A stretch of DNA of 64,000 nucleotides from Vibrio aphrogenes (GTDB taxonomy: Bacteria; Pseudomonadota; Gammaproteobacteria; Enterobacterales; Vibrionaceae): the NCBI RefSeq assembly GCF_002157735.2, contig NZ_AP018689.1, forward strand, positions 1,893,619 through 1,957,618. The letters run 5' to 3'. Every line of letters starts with the position of its first letter. Position 1 is the first letter of the stretch. Positions 1-11,376 of the stretch are shown here, one piece after another. Under the pieces are notes generated by a model. It was not told where the DNA came from. It ran no database searches and worked only from the letters and a program-made list of their open reading frames with translations. Made by a program: the position numbers and the translations under genes.

Positions 1-855
1 CTCAGCATCAACAAAAACTTGTTCTAACTGTAATGCTTGTCCTTGAGTTGGTAACGCATTGTCCCCTGCTAAAGCCGCTGTGATTTGAATCTGAGCTTGC
101 GCTAACTGCGGTTGTAGTTGCGTAATATTGTCCGCATCCACCATCAGAGTTTCACCTAATGAGTTTCGCACAATGTCACCTTCTAATAAGGTCTCAAATA
201 CACCTTGTTCAATACGGCTTGAAACAATGTGGTTAAAGATCCAAGAGCGGGCTGTCGATAAATACATACTGCGCTTATTTTGATTGCGAGTTCGTACGTT
301 ATCACGCCCCCAGCGACGGGCTTCATGTAAGTTATTTCCTTCGCGACCAAAGCGCTGAGCCCCATAATAATTAGGGACACCCAAATGCTGAATTTTTTCT
401 AAACGAGCTAAGATATCCGCTTGATCAGAGATATCAGTCAGTCGAATCACAAATTGATTACTGGCTAAATCTCCAGGGCGTAATTTTTTATTATGACGTG
501 AAGTTTCAAGGACTTTGATACTCGGATGCAAGTCTTCAAGCTCTTGAGGATCAAAGCGCATTTCAGGTTTTGGTAAATGCACACTTAACCATTGCTCCGT
601 GACAGCATGTCGGTCTTTTAATCCTGCCCATCCTACATTTTTTGATGGCACCCCACAAAGTCGTGCTATTTCATTCGCGACAAAGGCGGTATTTTCCCCT
701 TCTTTACGAATGCGCACCATTAAATGCTCGCCTTCACCAGAAAAATCAAAACCGAGATCTTCAATCACTTGAAAGTCTTTTGCTTGAGCTTTAATTTTTG
801 CTGTCGCAATGGGTTTTCCACATAAGTATGCAAATGGCGCTAAAATATCTGTCAT
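1..855 (-). CDS. truD: tRNA pseudouridine(13) synthase TruD (partial, C-terminus beyond the left edge)
   Basis: TruD isomerises uridine 13 of tRNA-Glu to pseudouridine. Reading the minus strand from the ATG at 855 gives 285 uninterrupted codons to the window edge; the usual length is about 350, so the C-terminal part is missing only because the window ends. The family motif GLKDRHA is at about residues 78-84, and its Asp81 matches the catalytic Asp80 of E. coli TruD. The motif NYYGAQRFG is also present. The gene lies 21 bp downstream of ispF in the same direction, as in the ftsB-ispD-ispF-truD order of many gammaproteobacteria, so it is probably the distal gene of that operon. Confidence 0.95.
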   Translation of the reverse strand, partial: MTDILAPFAYLCGKPIATAKIKAQAKDFQVIEDLGFDFSGEGEHLMVRIRKEGENTAFVANEIARLCGVPSKNVGWAGLKDRHAVTEQWLSVHLPKPEMRFDPQELEDLHPSIKVLETSRHNKKLRPGDLASNQFVIRLTDISDQADILARLEKIQHLGVPNYYGAQRFGREGNNLHEARRWGRDNVRTRNQNKRSMYLSTARSWIFNHIVSSRIEQGVFETLLEGDIVRNSLGETLMVDADNITQLQPQLAQAQIQITAALAGDNALPTQGQALQLEQVFVDAE

Positions 856-876
856 AGTAAAATCTTTTTATAGGAA

Positions 877-1353
877 TTATTGTCGGATAATCAGAGCGAC
901 TGCTTCGCAAGCAATCCCCTCTTTTCGACCTGTAAAGCCGAGTTTTTCTGTAGTGGTTGCTTTGACATTCACATTATCAAGCTCGGTTTCTAAATCAGCT
1001 GCAATCGCTTCTCGCATGCTTTGAATATAAGGCAACATTTTAGGTGCTTGTGCAATGATGGTGACATCGGCATTCCCTAATCGATACCCTTTTTCTTTCA
1101 CAAATCGATACACTTCACGTAGCAATGCACGGCTATCTGCGCCTTTCCACTTGTCATCGGTATCCGGAAAATGTTTACCAATATCGCCCGCTGCAATCGC
1201 CCCTAATAAGGCATCGGTTAAGGCGTGTAAAGCCACATCACCATCAGAATGGGCCAATAAACCTTGTTCGTAAGGGATTGCTACACCACCAATAATCACC
1301 GGACCTTCACCGCCAAATTTATGCACGTCAAAACCATGACCAATTCGAATCAT
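877..1353 (-). CDS. ispF: 2-C-methyl-D-erythritol 2,4-cyclodiphosphate synthase
   Basis: IspF cyclises CDP-methylerythritol 2-phosphate to MEcPP, the fifth step of the cytoplasmic MEP isoprenoid pathway. The 158-residue product has the usual length. It carries the metal ligands Asp9 and His11 in GFDVH and His43 in [17 protein letters not shown]. The ATG at 1353 starts at the conserved [11 protein letters not shown], so the start is clear. The gene sits 18 bp after ispD and just before truD. IspD and IspF act two steps apart in the same pathway and are co-directional here. Confidence 0.97.
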   Translation of the reverse strand: MIRIGHGFDVHKFGGEGPVIIGGVAIPYEQGLLAHSDGDVALHALTDALLGAIAAGDIGKHFPDTDDKWKGADSRALLREVYRFVKEKGYRLGNADVTIIAQAPKMLPYIQSMREAIAADLETELDNVNVKATTTEKLGFTGRKEGIACEAVALIIRQ

Positions 1354-1371
1354 TATAATACCTACTAAACG

Positions 1372-2088
1372 TTAATAAGATTGAGAAAGAAAAAACTCAG
1401 CCAAGGCTAAATCTTCCGGCTGGGTGACTTTGATATTATCGCTCCGCCCTTGAACAATCAGAGGAGAATAACCTATCGCTTCCATCGCAGAGGCCTCATC
1501 GGTAATGGCTTTGTTATGTGCTAACCCCTCTTCCAATGCGCTTTTAAGATTGATTAAGGGAAACATTTGCGGAGTCAATGCATGCCATAAATGTTCACGT
1601 TCTACCGTATGATCAATAACCACATGGCCATTATCTTGATGTGTGCGTTTCATCGTATCACGAACCGGCGCAGCCAAAATGCCCCCTTGATTCGTGGTTT
1701 GGCATTGCTCAATTAGTTGCTCAATATCCGCTTGATGGACACATGGACGGGCCGCATCATGCACTAGCACCCAAGGGTATTGATGCGCATAATGCTGAGA
1801 TAAGTATTGTAAGCCTGACAACACTGAGTCTACTCGTTCTTTTCCACCCGCCACACGAACAACATTTTCAGCCTTAGCTAAAGGAAGTTCCGGATAATAC
1901 TCATCCCCGTCACTCACCGCGATAACCACTAATTCAATCGCTGGGTGCGCGAGTAAATGCTCAACGGTATGCTCTAATATAGTTTTGCCATGTAAGGTTA
2001 AATATTGTTTAGGGTGATTGGCTTGCATACGCTTACCAACCCCTGCTGCCGGGACAACCACGGCAAATCGAGAAGGAAAATCTATCAT
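1372..2088 (-). CDS. ispD: 2-C-methyl-D-erythritol 4-phosphate cytidylyltransferase
   Basis: IspD transfers CMP from CTP to methylerythritol 4-phosphate in the MEP pathway. The 238-residue protein opens with the nucleotide-binding signature PAAGVGKRM, followed by HPKQYL. Arg20 and Lys27 match the catalytic pair of E. coli Isp[10 protein letters not shown] at about 109-117 is the metal and substrate loop. The start codon overlaps the end of ftsB by 4 bp, which suggests translational coupling. Order and spacing match the common ftsB-ispD-ispF cluster. Confidence 0.96.
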   Translation of the reverse strand: MIDFPSRFAVVVPAAGVGKRMQANHPKQYLTLHGKTILEHTVEHLLAHPAIELVVIAVSDGDEYYPELPLAKAENVVRVAGGKERVDSVLSGLQYLSQHYAHQYPWVLVHDAARPCVHQADIEQLIEQCQTTNQGGILAAPVRDTMKRTHQDNGHVVIDHTVEREHLWHALTPQMFPLINLKSALEEGLAHNKAITDEASAMEAIGYSPLIVQGRSDNIKVTQPEDLALAEFFLSQSY

Positions 2089-2405
2089 CGTAGCTCATCA
2101 TCTGAATTAAAAGTGGCATTAGCCTCTGAGTCATCACCAATGATTCGGTAGAAAGTCTCGCCGTTTTTTATCATGCCTAATTCATGCCGAGCGCGTTCTT
2201 CAATAGCATCTAACCCTTGGCGTAAATCGTCAATTTCAGCAAACATCAGATGATTACGCTTTTTCAAACTGTTATTCACTTCTTGTTGCACCGCAATATC
2301 AGAATGAACGGCTTGATAATCTAAAATGCCATTCTTACCAAAGAATAAATCATATTGAAGTGTCACCAAGATAGCGATGAGTAGTAAAATAAATATTCTC
2401 ATCAT
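2085..2405 (-). CDS. ftsB: Cell division protein FtsB
   Basis: FtsB is a bitopic inner-membrane protein that forms the FtsQLB complex and helps activate septal wall synthesis. The 106-residue product has one N-terminal membrane segment (about 3-21), a predicted coiled coil (about 30-70) and the typical [12 protein letters not shown] segment before an acidic tail. Two adjacent ATG codons (2405 and 2402) could start it; a GTGAG lies just upstream of both. It overlaps ispD by 4 bp. The next gene upstream is eno, but about 780 bp of repeats and terminators separate them, so ftsB probably has its own promoter. Confidence 0.93.
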   Translation of the reverse strand: MMRIFILLLIAILVTLQYDLFFGKNGILDYQAVHSDIAVQQEVNNSLKKRNHLMFAEIDDLRQGLDAIEERARHELGMIKNGETFYRIIGDDSEANATFNSDDELR

Positions 2406-2514
2406 AGACTCACTATCAAATTATTGCGCTAATGATACCTTATTCGAAGAATTGAAGCATAATAATACAGGTTAAAAGTTGGAAAGATTAAGGATGGGGC
2501 GTGGCTAGGAAAAG

Positions 2515-2712
2515 TGAGTATTGGTTGCTAGTTCCTAGTCTCTGGTTTCTAGGAAAAGCTTAACCGCGATCGCTGTTACTTTTACACGCAACACTCAATA
2601 TAAAATTCGCCATAATCTTTTCGGCTCCCGAGTCAAACGTCCTCGAAACTCAGCTCAGCTTTCACCTTCGAGCCACGAGAAGCGAAGCGCTCAAGCTACG
2701 AGAAACGTATCT
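2515..2712. repeat. Dispersed intergenic repeat material (two motif families)
   Basis: This stretch holds no credible ORF. At 2519-2566 it contains the motif TTGCTAGTTCCTAG followed by TTTCTAGG and AGCTTAACC, which resembles one arm of the palindromic element at 16107-16247 between era and recO. At 2660-2706 a second motif (CGAGCCACGAG, then GCGCTCAAGCTACGAG) resembles the inverted repeat at 60684-60717. Both look like short repeats scattered between genes, not coding or regulatory DNA of ftsB. Confidence 0.5.
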
Positions 2713-2719
2713 TTAAAAA

Positions 2720-2750
2720 CAAAAAAATCCCCGCCGAAGCGAGGATTTCA
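2720..2750 (-). terminator. Rho-independent terminator, outermost of three behind eno
   Basis: On the minus strand a 10-bp stem (AAATCCTCGC with GCGGGGATTT) closed by a TTCG tetraloop is followed by a T run. It belongs to the outermost, decayed copy of the eno 3' end (2781-2902). Confidence 0.85.
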
Positions 2751-2780
2751 AAGTATCAATCAAACTAATTCAATAACGAA

Positions 2781-2902
2781 TTATTGGCCTTTAACTTCTT
2801 TCAAACCGTTGAAAGGACCTTTAGCGCCTAGAGCTTCTTCGATACGGATAAGTTGGTTGCCCGCTCTTAGGTGTTAGCAGCAACACGGTAAGAACGGCTC
2901 AT
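2781..2902 (-). pseudogene. Degraded copy of the eno 3' end (copy A)
   Basis: This segment is nearly identical to the last part of eno, starting at the codon for Met398. Relative to the intact gene it has a net 14-bp insertion or rearrangement around 2850-2870 that shifts the frame and gives a stop after 11 codons. The penultimate codon (GCA) is lost, and one Ala codon is changed to Gly. It lies 209 bp from copy B, which equals the 195-bp repeat period plus the 14 extra bases. It cannot encode a working enolase and is best read as an old duplicate. Confidence 0.85.
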
Positions 2903-2923
2903 CGTTCTTACTTTCTTGTGGCA

Positions 2924-2953
2924 TAAAAAAACCACCTCCGAAGAGATGGTTTT
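2924..2953 (-). terminator. Rho-independent terminator, middle of three behind eno
   Basis: On the minus strand the stem AAACCATCTC / GAGGTGGTTT with a TTCG loop is followed by a T run. It is identical in the hairpin to the terminator at 3118-3147, 195 bp away, as part of the tandem repeat. Confidence 0.87.
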
Positions 2954-2986
2954 AACAAGACTAAAAGTCAGCTAATTCGCAATGAA

Positions 2987-3097
2987 TTATGCTTGGCCTT
3001 TAACTTCTTTAAGACCGTTGAAAGGAGCTTTAGCGCCTAGAGCTTCTTCGATACGGATAAGTTGGTTGTACTTAGCAACACGGTCAGAACGGCTCAT
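2987..3097 (-). pseudogene. Near-identical copy of the last 36 codons of eno (copy B)
   Basis: The minus strand from ATG 3097 to TAA 2987 encodes the same 36 residues as enolase 398-433. The nucleotide differences I see from the intact gene fall in one Leu codon (TTG to CTT) and are synonymous. The duplicated part starts exactly at an internal Met codon of eno, so the fragment is an open reading frame with its own ATG. No strong ribosome binding site is visible upstream. It lies 195 bp from the same segment in eno. It is either a pseudogene fragment or an untested 36-residue ORF. Confidence 0.8.
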
Positions 3098-3117
3098 CGT
3101 TCTTACTTTCTTGTGAC

Positions 3118-3147
3118 ATAAAAAAACCACCTCCGAAGAGATGGTTT
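3118..3147 (-). terminator. Rho-independent terminator directly behind eno
   Basis: On the minus strand, about 35 bp past the eno stop codon, the stem AAACCATCTC / GAGGTGGTTT with a TTCG loop runs into a stretch of T residues. It should end the eno transcript. Confidence 0.9.
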
Positions 3148-3181
3148 TAACAAAACTAAAAGTCAGCTAATTCGCAATGAA

Positions 3182-4504
<1,323 letters not shown>

Positions 4505-4600
4505 TTAAATATAAATGTCAAACTAATGGGTAGTCGCACAACAGACGCCACTACCCGTATCCCTTTTACATCTTACTTTCAAAGTTTGCCAATCAGGCAA

Positions 4601-6316
<1,716 letters not shown>

Positions 6317-6452
6317 CTACAACGTGAAATCTATCACACTCAGTTATTTTATTTCTTGCTTCAAATCAATTTAGCCTTTTCAGCCAAACCAACCCAATAG
6401 CAGCTACGAATAATAACCATATAAAACAAATGGTAAGCGATTATTTAGATGG

Positions 6453-7253
6453 TTATTTAGTTTTTTCTTGTCGTTTTATATTTTCCCAATGACGATCAAG
6501 CTCTGTCAGGGTGCAATCGCTTAATTTTTTTCCTTGTTGCCCCACACACGTTTCGACGCCACGAAAGCGTCGCTCAAATTTTTGATTTGCCTTAGATAAA
6601 GCTGATTCAGGATGATGTCCTAAATGTCTCACTAAGTTGACTGTCGCAAATAACAAATCTCCCAGCTCTTCTTCAATGCGTTCTGAATTCTGTTCAACTT
6701 GCAGCGCCTCTTCCATGACCTCATCAATTTCTTCATGTACTTTTTCGACAACCGGCCCTAAAGAGTCCCAATCAAAACCATATTGAGCGCATTTTTTTTG
6801 GATTTTATTAGCGCGTGCTAGAGCTGGTAATGATGCTGGTATTGAGTCTAGAATACTTTCTTCTTGTTTGCCTAATTGTGCTTTTTCTTTTTGTTTTTCC
6901 GCTTCCCAACGCTGATGTAATTGCGCTTCATCAGCCACTTTTTCATCAGAAAAAACGTGTGGATGACGTCGAACTAACTTCTGATTCAGTCCGTGGACGA
7001 CATCATCAAAATCAAATAATTGCTGTTCTTTCGCCATCTGGCTATAAAAGATCACTTGAAATAACAAATCACCTAATTCTTCTTGTAAGTTGAGCCAATC
7101 TTGTTTGTGAATCGCATCCACCACTTCGTAGGTTTCTTCAATCGTATGAGGAACAATGGAATCAAATGTTTGTTTGATGTCCCATGGACAACCATTTTCT
7201 GGGTCTCTTAATTGCTGCATGATGGCTTTAAGTTGTTCTATCGGCTGAGTCAT
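6453..7253 (-). CDS. mazG: Nucleoside triphosphate pyrophosphohydrolase MazG
   Basis: MazG hydrolyses canonical and damaged NTPs to NMPs and pyrophosphate. In E. coli its activity has been linked to lowering of (p)ppGpp. The 266-residue product shows two tandem MazG domains, each with the metal-binding EELGDLLF motif (about 59-66 and 195-202). The second copy normally carries the main activity. It follows relA, from which it is separated by a strong terminator at 7306-7346, so it may be transcribed separately here or by read-through. Confidence 0.95.
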   Translation of the reverse strand: MTQPIEQLKAIMQQLRDPENGCPWDIKQTFDSIVPHTIEETYEVVDAIHKQDWLNLQEELGDLLFQVIFYSQMAKEQQLFDFDDVVHGLNQKLVRRHPHVFSDEKVADEAQLHQRWEAEKQKEKAQLGKQEESILDSIPASLPALARANKIQKKCAQYGFDWDSLGPVVEKVHEEIDEVMEEALQVEQNSERIEEELGDLLFATVNLVRHLGHHPESALSKANQKFERRFRGVETCVGQQGKKLSDCTLTELDRHWENIKRQEKTK

Positions 7254-7305
7254 ATTGTTCTCGTTCTCATCAATGTTGCTCTCAATTTGAGATGAAATTT
7301 ACTCT

Positions 7306-7346
7306 AAAAAAAAGACACTGCACCAAGCTGGGCAGTGTCTTTTTTA
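7306..7346 (-). terminator. Rho-independent terminator between relA and mazG
   Basis: A 14-bp perfect stem (AAAAAAGACACTGC / GCAGTGTCTTTTTT) with a 10-nt loop lies just after the relA stop codon. A and T runs flank it, so it could act on either strand; relA is the gene that ends here. Confidence 0.9.
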
Positions 7347-7356
7347 TTATCCAGGA

Positions 7357-9573
7357 TCACTTCAAGCGTTTCACTCGCAGTACATCTTTAAGCTGCTCCA
7401 CCCGGGCAATAATGCGCGACAGCACCTCAACATTGGTGACTTCTAAGTTAAAGTCCATGATCACGATTTGACGTTTATAATCTGTCCGGCTGTTCATTCC
7501 GCTGACTTTGATCTTTTCGTTGGCAAATAACGCCGTGACATCTTTAAGCAAGCCACTACGCTCTAATGCTTCAACTCGAATCGTCAAAATATAATGCCCG
7601 GTGAAACCTCGTCCCCAAACAGTATCAATAATTCGTTCCGGCACATGATGCTTCAGTTCTTCTAATTGTTCACAATCCATGCGATGAACCGATATCCCTC
7701 GCCCTTGAGTGATGTAACCACAAATTTCATCACCAGGAATAGGCTGACAACAACGTGCCAGATGAGTCATTAAGTTATCAACCCCTTGTACTACAACCGC
7801 ATCTTTACGTGGGCGGCTTTCATGGGCTTGTTGTGACTCTTGTAATTTCGCAAGCGCTTGTTGGTCTTCTTCCTCTGCACTCGGCTTATTCACTAACGCA
7901 TTAATATGATTGATCACTTGGTTAATGCGCAAATCACCACTGCCAATCCCTGCAAACAATTCATCAGGGGAGTTCACATTAAAACGTTTAAGTGCGTATT
8001 GTTGAGCATCTTTTAAGGTCGCGCCGATTTTTTGTAATTCACGCTCCAGAATATCTTTGCCGGCTTCAACATTCTTCTCTCGGCTTTGCTTTCTAAACCA
8101 CGCATTGATTTTCGCGCGCGCTCGACCTGAATGCACAAAACCTAAGTTGGGGTTAAGCCAATCACGTGATGGGTTGGGTTCTTTTTGAGTGATGATTTCA
8201 ACTTGATCGCCCATCGCCAATTTATGAGTAAATGGCACAATACGTCCACCAACTTTGGCACCAATACAACGATGCCCCACTTCAGAGTGAATGTGATAGG
8301 CAAAATCCAGTGGCGTCGCCCCCATTGGTAAGTCGACCACATCACCACGTGGGGTAAAGGCATACACGCGATCATCAAATACTTGGCTGCGCAACTCATC
8401 CAGCATTTCACCAGAATCGGCCATTTCTTCTTGCCAATCAATCAGCTTACGTAACCAGGTGATTTTCTCATCATAACCACTACGACCAGCTGAGCTGCCT
8501 TCTTTGTACTTCCAGTGCGCTGCGACCCCAAGCTCAGAGTCTTCATGCATTTGCTTGGTGCGGATCTGAATTTCAATGGTTTTGCCTTCCGGCCCTAATA
8601 CCACGGTATGAATGGATTGATAACCATTGGGTTTGGGGTTCGCTACATAGTCATCAAACTCACTCGGTAAGTGTTTATATTTGGTGTGCACCATCCCGAG
8701 CGCGGCGTAACAATCTTGTAGTTTATCGGCAATAATCCGTACTGCTCGTACATCAAAGAGTTCATCAAAAGCGAGATTTTTCTTCTGCATTTTGCGCCAA
8801 ATACTATAGATATGCTTCGGTCGACCACTGACTTCTGCATTAATATTGGCGTCTTTCATTTCTTTGGACAAATTGGTCACAAAGTCGTGAATATATTGCT
8901 CTCGGACAATTCGTCTCTCGGATAACTGTTTGGCAATTTTCTTATAAATATCAGATTGTTGATATCGAAAAGCGTAATCTTCAATTTCCCATTTTAGCTG
9001 ACCAATTCCTAAACGGTTGGCCAATGGTGCATAGATATTGGCACATTCTTTGGCGGCCGCTTGACGAACCTCATCGGGCTCATTTTTCACTTCACGTAAG
9101 TTACAAATACGCTCAGCTAGCTTGATGACTACACAGCGAAAATCATCCACCATCGCAAGTAGCATTCGGCGAATATTATCCACTTGTTCTGACGCTTCCG
9201 ACGCATCCAAACTAACATTGAGTTGGCCGATAGCGGCCATTTCTTCCACTCCATCGATAAGCTTGACGATTTCTTTGCCATAGGTCTCAATCAAAACTTC
9301 TCGTTCCAACAAACCAGATGTCACGACAGGAAATAACTGCGCCGCAATGAGTGTTGGTCTGTCCATCGAGAGCGTGATCAATATTTCGATCATTTCACGT
9401 CCACGCCACAATAGAATCGAGCGGTCGGGATGCTTTTCTAACAAGCGCTCACACTCTTGATAGACTTGCATTAACTTATTACCGGTCTTTCCATCTTGAC
9501 GTAAGCTTTCAATCCAAGACTCAAGTTCAAATTGTTCGTTTTTGTTTAAATGTGCGCTTCTGACTGCGACCAT
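7357..9573 (-). CDS. relA: GTP pyrophosphokinase RelA
   Basis: RelA is the ribosome-associated (p)ppGpp synthetase that responds to uncharged tRNA. The 738-residue protein has the long RelA/SpoT architecture. Its order is a degenerate HD hydrolase region (about 1-200), the synthetase domain with NGYQSIHTVV, the TGS domain (VYAFTPRGDVVDLP), a Cys-rich zinc-finger region (CCQPIPGDEICGYITQGRG) and a C-terminal ACT/RRM domain. The typical HD hydrolase motif is absent, as expected for RelA as opposed to SpoT. Its neighbours rlmD (upstream) and mazG (downstream) are the standard ones. Another possible stringent-response modulator, ytfK, lies at 28282. Confidence 0.97.
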   Translation of the reverse strand: MVAVRSAHLNKNEQFELESWIESLRQDGKTGNKLMQVYQECERLLEKHPDRSILLWRGREMIEILITLSMDRPTLIAAQLFPVVTSGLLEREVLIETYGKEIVKLIDGVEEMAAIGQLNVSLDASEASEQVDNIRRMLLAMVDDFRCVVIKLAERICNLREVKNEPDEVRQAAAKECANIYAPLANRLGIGQLKWEIEDYAFRYQQSDIYKKIAKQLSERRIVREQYIHDFVTNLSKEMKDANINAEVSGRPKHIYSIWRKMQKKNLAFDELFDVRAVRIIADKLQDCYAALGMVHTKYKHLPSEFDDYVANPKPNGYQSIHTVVLGPEGKTIEIQIRTKQMHEDSELGVAAHWKYKEGSSAGRSGYDEKITWLRKLIDWQEEMADSGEMLDELRSQVFDDRVYAFTPRGDVVDLPMGATPLDFAYHIHSEVGHRCIGAKVGGRIVPFTHKLAMGDQVEIITQKEPNPSRDWLNPNLGFVHSGRARAKINAWFRKQSREKNVEAGKDILERELQKIGATLKDAQQYALKRFNVNSPDELFAGIGSGDLRINQVINHINALVNKPSAEEEDQQALAKLQESQQAHESRPRKDAVVVQGVDNLMTHLARCCQPIPGDEICGYITQGRGISVHRMDCEQLEELKHHVPERIIDTVWGRGFTGHYILTIRVEALERSGLLKDVTALFANEKIKVSGMNSRTDYKRQIVIMDFNLEVTNVEVLSRIIARVEQLKDVLRVKRLK

Positions 9574-9654
9574 TACACTGTCCTGCTTATCGATTTCTAT
9601 AATTAATAGGTCAACTAAGTAAAGAAACTGCCTTATTTCTCTACCGATGTGCCG

Positions 9655-11067
9655 TTAAAATAATTTCAATTTCAATGGCTTTTTATCACTTTTCTTCGAA
9701 GGCTTACGTGATAAGCCTCTTTGATTGTTAGCTTTATTGATATTTTTGCCTTCATAAATAAACAAAGCCATAGATTCAAGATGGCTGGTATGAGGGAACA
9801 TATCCATCATAGCGAATTTAGCCAAGCGATACCCTTGTTTTTGAAGACTACCACTATCTCTTGCAAGCGTGGTGGGATTACAGGATACATAGACAATTTG
9901 CTTTGCCCCTAGTTCGGCCATTTTGTCGATGATGCCTGCCGCTCCAGCTCGTGCCGGATCCAATAACACCTTATCAAAGGCTTGCTTAGCCCAAGGTGCG
10001 CGTGTTAGGTCTTGCTCCAAGTCGGCTTGGTAAAACTCAATATTCTCTAACTGATTAAGCTGAGCATTCTCTTTCGCTCTGTCCACCATGGCTTGGATCC
10101 CTTCAACTCCCACCACGGTGTGAGCTTGACGAGCCACTGCTAAACTAAAATTACCTAAACCACAAAATAAATCCAATATGCGGTCGGTTTTGGTGATCGC
10201 TAACCAATTCACCGCTTGCTTCACCATTTTTTCATTGACACTTTGATTCACTTGAATGAAGTCGGTCGGCAAAAAGTTAATCTTGTTACCTGTTTCGACA
10301 CATTGTAATGGCTCACCAATTAAACACTCTAGCTTTCCTTCATTTCCTAACCAATACACAGTGAGATCATGTTGACGACCAAAGGCAACTAAACGTTGAT
10401 TCTCTGATGCCGTTAATGGCGCGGTATGTCGCAATAACATCGCCTTATGTTGACCATCAAATACCACTTCAACATGACCTAAGGCACGCAAGTTATCAAA
10501 ATGACTTAATACGGTTTTAATCTCAGGTAATAACTGGTTTAGCTCGGGTTCGAGAACAGGACAGTCAGTAATATTAGCAATATCCTTGCTCGCTTTTTTT
10601 CTAAAACCAAACAATAACTTTTGTTGTTTATTATCAAACAACACACTGATACGCGCACGGCGGCGATAGCCTTTTGTTTGAGAGACAATACTCTCGCTCA
10701 TTTGAACATCATCATGAGCAAATTTCGTCAATAACGATTGTAGCGATTGGGCTTTATGGGCTATTTGGGTTTCATGATCAAGGTGCTGCATATTGCAACC
10801 ACCGCAGTGATGATAATGAGGGCAAAACGGTTCAATTCGTTGAGCACTGGCTTGTTGAATAGAAATCAACTTACCACGTGAAAACTTACTTTTTTGTTCC
10901 ATCACTTGTACGACAACGGTTTCCTTAGGAAGAGCACCGTCAATAAACATCGGTTTATTCTCATAATAAGCAATACCGACACCTTGATGATCCAGCTTTT
11001 CAATGGTCACAACTTGATGTTTTTGCTGATTGTTTTTTGTTTTTTTTGCTTGGTAAAAATTGGCCAT
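9655..11067 (-). CDS. rlmD: 23S rRNA (uracil(1939)-C(5))-methyltransferase RlmD
   Basis: RlmD (RumA) methylates U1939 of 23S rRNA with SAM. The protein has an N-terminal TRAM-type RNA-binding domain and a 4Fe-4S ligand set (CPHYHHCGGC plus a later Cys in DCPVLE). It also has the SAM-binding motif DLFCGLGNFSL and the catalytic Cys in VSCNPTTLARD. I place the start at the ATG at 11067 (MANFYQAKK), which aligns with the E. coli start; an upstream in-frame start at 11103 would add 12 poorly conserved residues. The C-terminal tail (about 25 residues) is rich in Lys. It lies directly upstream of relA, as in E. coli. Confidence 0.95.
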   Translation of the reverse strand: MANFYQAKKTKNNQQKHQVVTIEKLDHQGVGIAYYENKPMFIDGALPKETVVVQVMEQKSKFSRGKLISIQQASAQRIEPFCPHYHHCGGCNMQHLDHETQIAHKAQSLQSLLTKFAHDDVQMSESIVSQTKGYRRRARISVLFDNKQQKLLFGFRKKASKDIANITDCPVLEPELNQLLPEIKTVLSHFDNLRALGHVEVVFDGQHKAMLLRHTAPLTASENQRLVAFGRQHDLTVYWLGNEGKLECLIGEPLQCVETGNKINFLPTDFIQVNQSVNEKMVKQAVNWLAITKTDRILDLFCGLGNFSLAVARQAHTVVGVEGIQAMVDRAKENAQLNQLENIEFYQADLEQDLTRAPWAKQAFDKVLLDPARAGAAGIIDKMAELGAKQIVYVSCNPTTLARDSGSLQKQGYRLAKFAMMDMFPHTSHLESMALFIYEGKNINKANNQRGLSRKPSKKSDKKPLKLKLF

Positions 11068-11376
11068 TGATACGGATACCCATAATGAATAAGAGTGGCT
11101 CACCCTTATCGATAAAATAATGAAAAACTGTCACCGCTACTTGCCACAGTCAAAGTGTTAAAAGTAGAGCTGATTTTTATGTACTGAATTCATGATTATT
11201 CACAACAATGATTGTCGAATAGTCCTGAGTTGATTAAGCTAAGGAAATACGGCGATTGAACCGTTTTTTTGTCTCAATAAAAGTCAATCATAACCTTGTT
11301 CTGACGTTTCATTGTGCGAATAACTTACTCTATCTGCTATTTTCCCATATCCAGACAGGCTTGTAATTAAAGAATC

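Noticed and set aside
2781..3097. The eno 3' copies as a pure assembly artefact
   Set aside because: The copies differ by a 14-bp change, point differences and diverged terminators, so they are not a simple duplicated read or contig overlap, although only raw reads can fully exclude an error.
8142..8840. Two minus-strand ORFs (99 and 65 codons) inside relA
   Set aside because: They are alternative frames of relA, whose own frame has clear domains throughout.
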